Shown piece by piece: positions 63,920 through 64,000 of a stretch of 64,000 nucleotides of DNA. Every line of letters begins with the position of its first letter. The first letter of the stretch is position 1. The stretch spans positions 186,001 through 250,000 of the forward strand of contig JBAOHL010000007.1 in NCBI GenBank assembly GCA_037045045.1. Reading direction: 5' to 3'. The position numbers were made by a program, and so were the translations under genes. A model generated the notes under the pieces. The model was not told the DNA's origin, ran no database searches, and was given only the letters and a program-made list of their open reading frames with translations. The DNA comes from Phosphoribacter sp037045045. Its GTDB lineage: Bacteria > Actinomycetota > Actinomycetes > Actinomycetales > Dermatophilaceae.

Positions 63920-64000
63920 ATGTTGATCCCCCGTCGAGTCAAACACCGCAAGCAGCACCACCCGGGCCGCTCGGGCGCTGCCAAGGGCGGCACGACCATC
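63920..64000 (+). CDS. rplP: 50S ribosomal protein L16, N-terminal part
   Basis: ATG at 63920, one base after the rpsC stop; 27 codons to the window edge reading MLIPRRVKHRKQHHPGRSG, the conserved L16 start. Truncated only by the window. Confidence 0.95.
   Translation, partial: MLIPRRVKHRKQHHPGRSGAAKGGTTI

Overview
High-GC (about 70%) actinobacterial chromosome carrying the canonical tRNA-Trp/secE/nusG/rplKA, rplJL-rpoBC, str and S10 ribosomal-protein order, read mostly with GTG/ATG starts and strong GGAGG-type ribosome binding sites. The gene content (PknG-GlnH-GlnX locus, hadAB-murB next to rpmG, DUF5709 protein, oxyR downstream of ahpCF, TTG-started rpoB) points to Actinomycetota, probably Micrococcales of the Intrasporangiaceae/Dermatophilaceae type; the family-level placement is inference. 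No rRNA, CRISPR, insertion sequence or prophage was seen.

Layout. 1-12961 (minus): a tightly coupled signalling operon read from telA towards position 1: TelA-like, XpaC-like, AAA+ ATPase, GlnX-like membrane sensor, GlnH lipoprotein, a collagen-tailed protein of unknown function, PknG-type kinase, PP2C phosphatase, VWA protein and a zinc-ribbon/FHA protein cut by the window edge. Most junctions are 4-bp ATGA/GTGA overlaps, so the set is probably translated together as one phospho-signalling module. 13089-15504 (minus): acyl-CoA ligase and TauE/SafE transporter. 15644-18958: a large membrane patatin-like protein. 19030-24569: tRNA-Thr, tRNA-Met, rpmG, hadAB, murB, then minus-strand lipoprotein, adenosine deaminase, DUF5709 and small membrane protein genes. 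24807-27598: tRNA-Trp, secE, nusG, rplK, rplA. 27795-33032: an insertion of a lipoprotein, cobT and an ahpC-ahpF-oxyR peroxide-defence unit. 33029-42425: L10 leader, rplJ, rplL, rpoB, rpoC. 42764-48973: ppdK, a small conserved protein and a minus-strand, about 960-residue repeat protein with a nuclease-like N-terminal part. 49351-53694: rpsL, rpsG, fusA, tuf. 53811-59286: M18 aminopeptidase, a metacaspase and a CHAT protease two bases apart. 59602-64000: start of the S10 operon (rpsJ, rplC, rplD, rplW, rplB, rpsS, rplV, rpsC, partial rplP).

Two things stand out. First, a short non-palindromic word, GGTATGCC (reverse complement GGCATACC), recurs about once per kilobase on both strands, in several reading frames, and as inverted pairs that make hairpins between genes. 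It looks like the uptake-sequence/terminator architecture of Neisseria and Pasteurellaceae, which I do not know to be described in actinobacteria. Second, accessory protease, toxin-like and signalling genes have been set between otherwise conserved ribosomal-protein blocks: the metacaspase-CHAT pair and the repeat/nuclease-like protein are the best candidates for an undescribed system. All counts here were made by eye.
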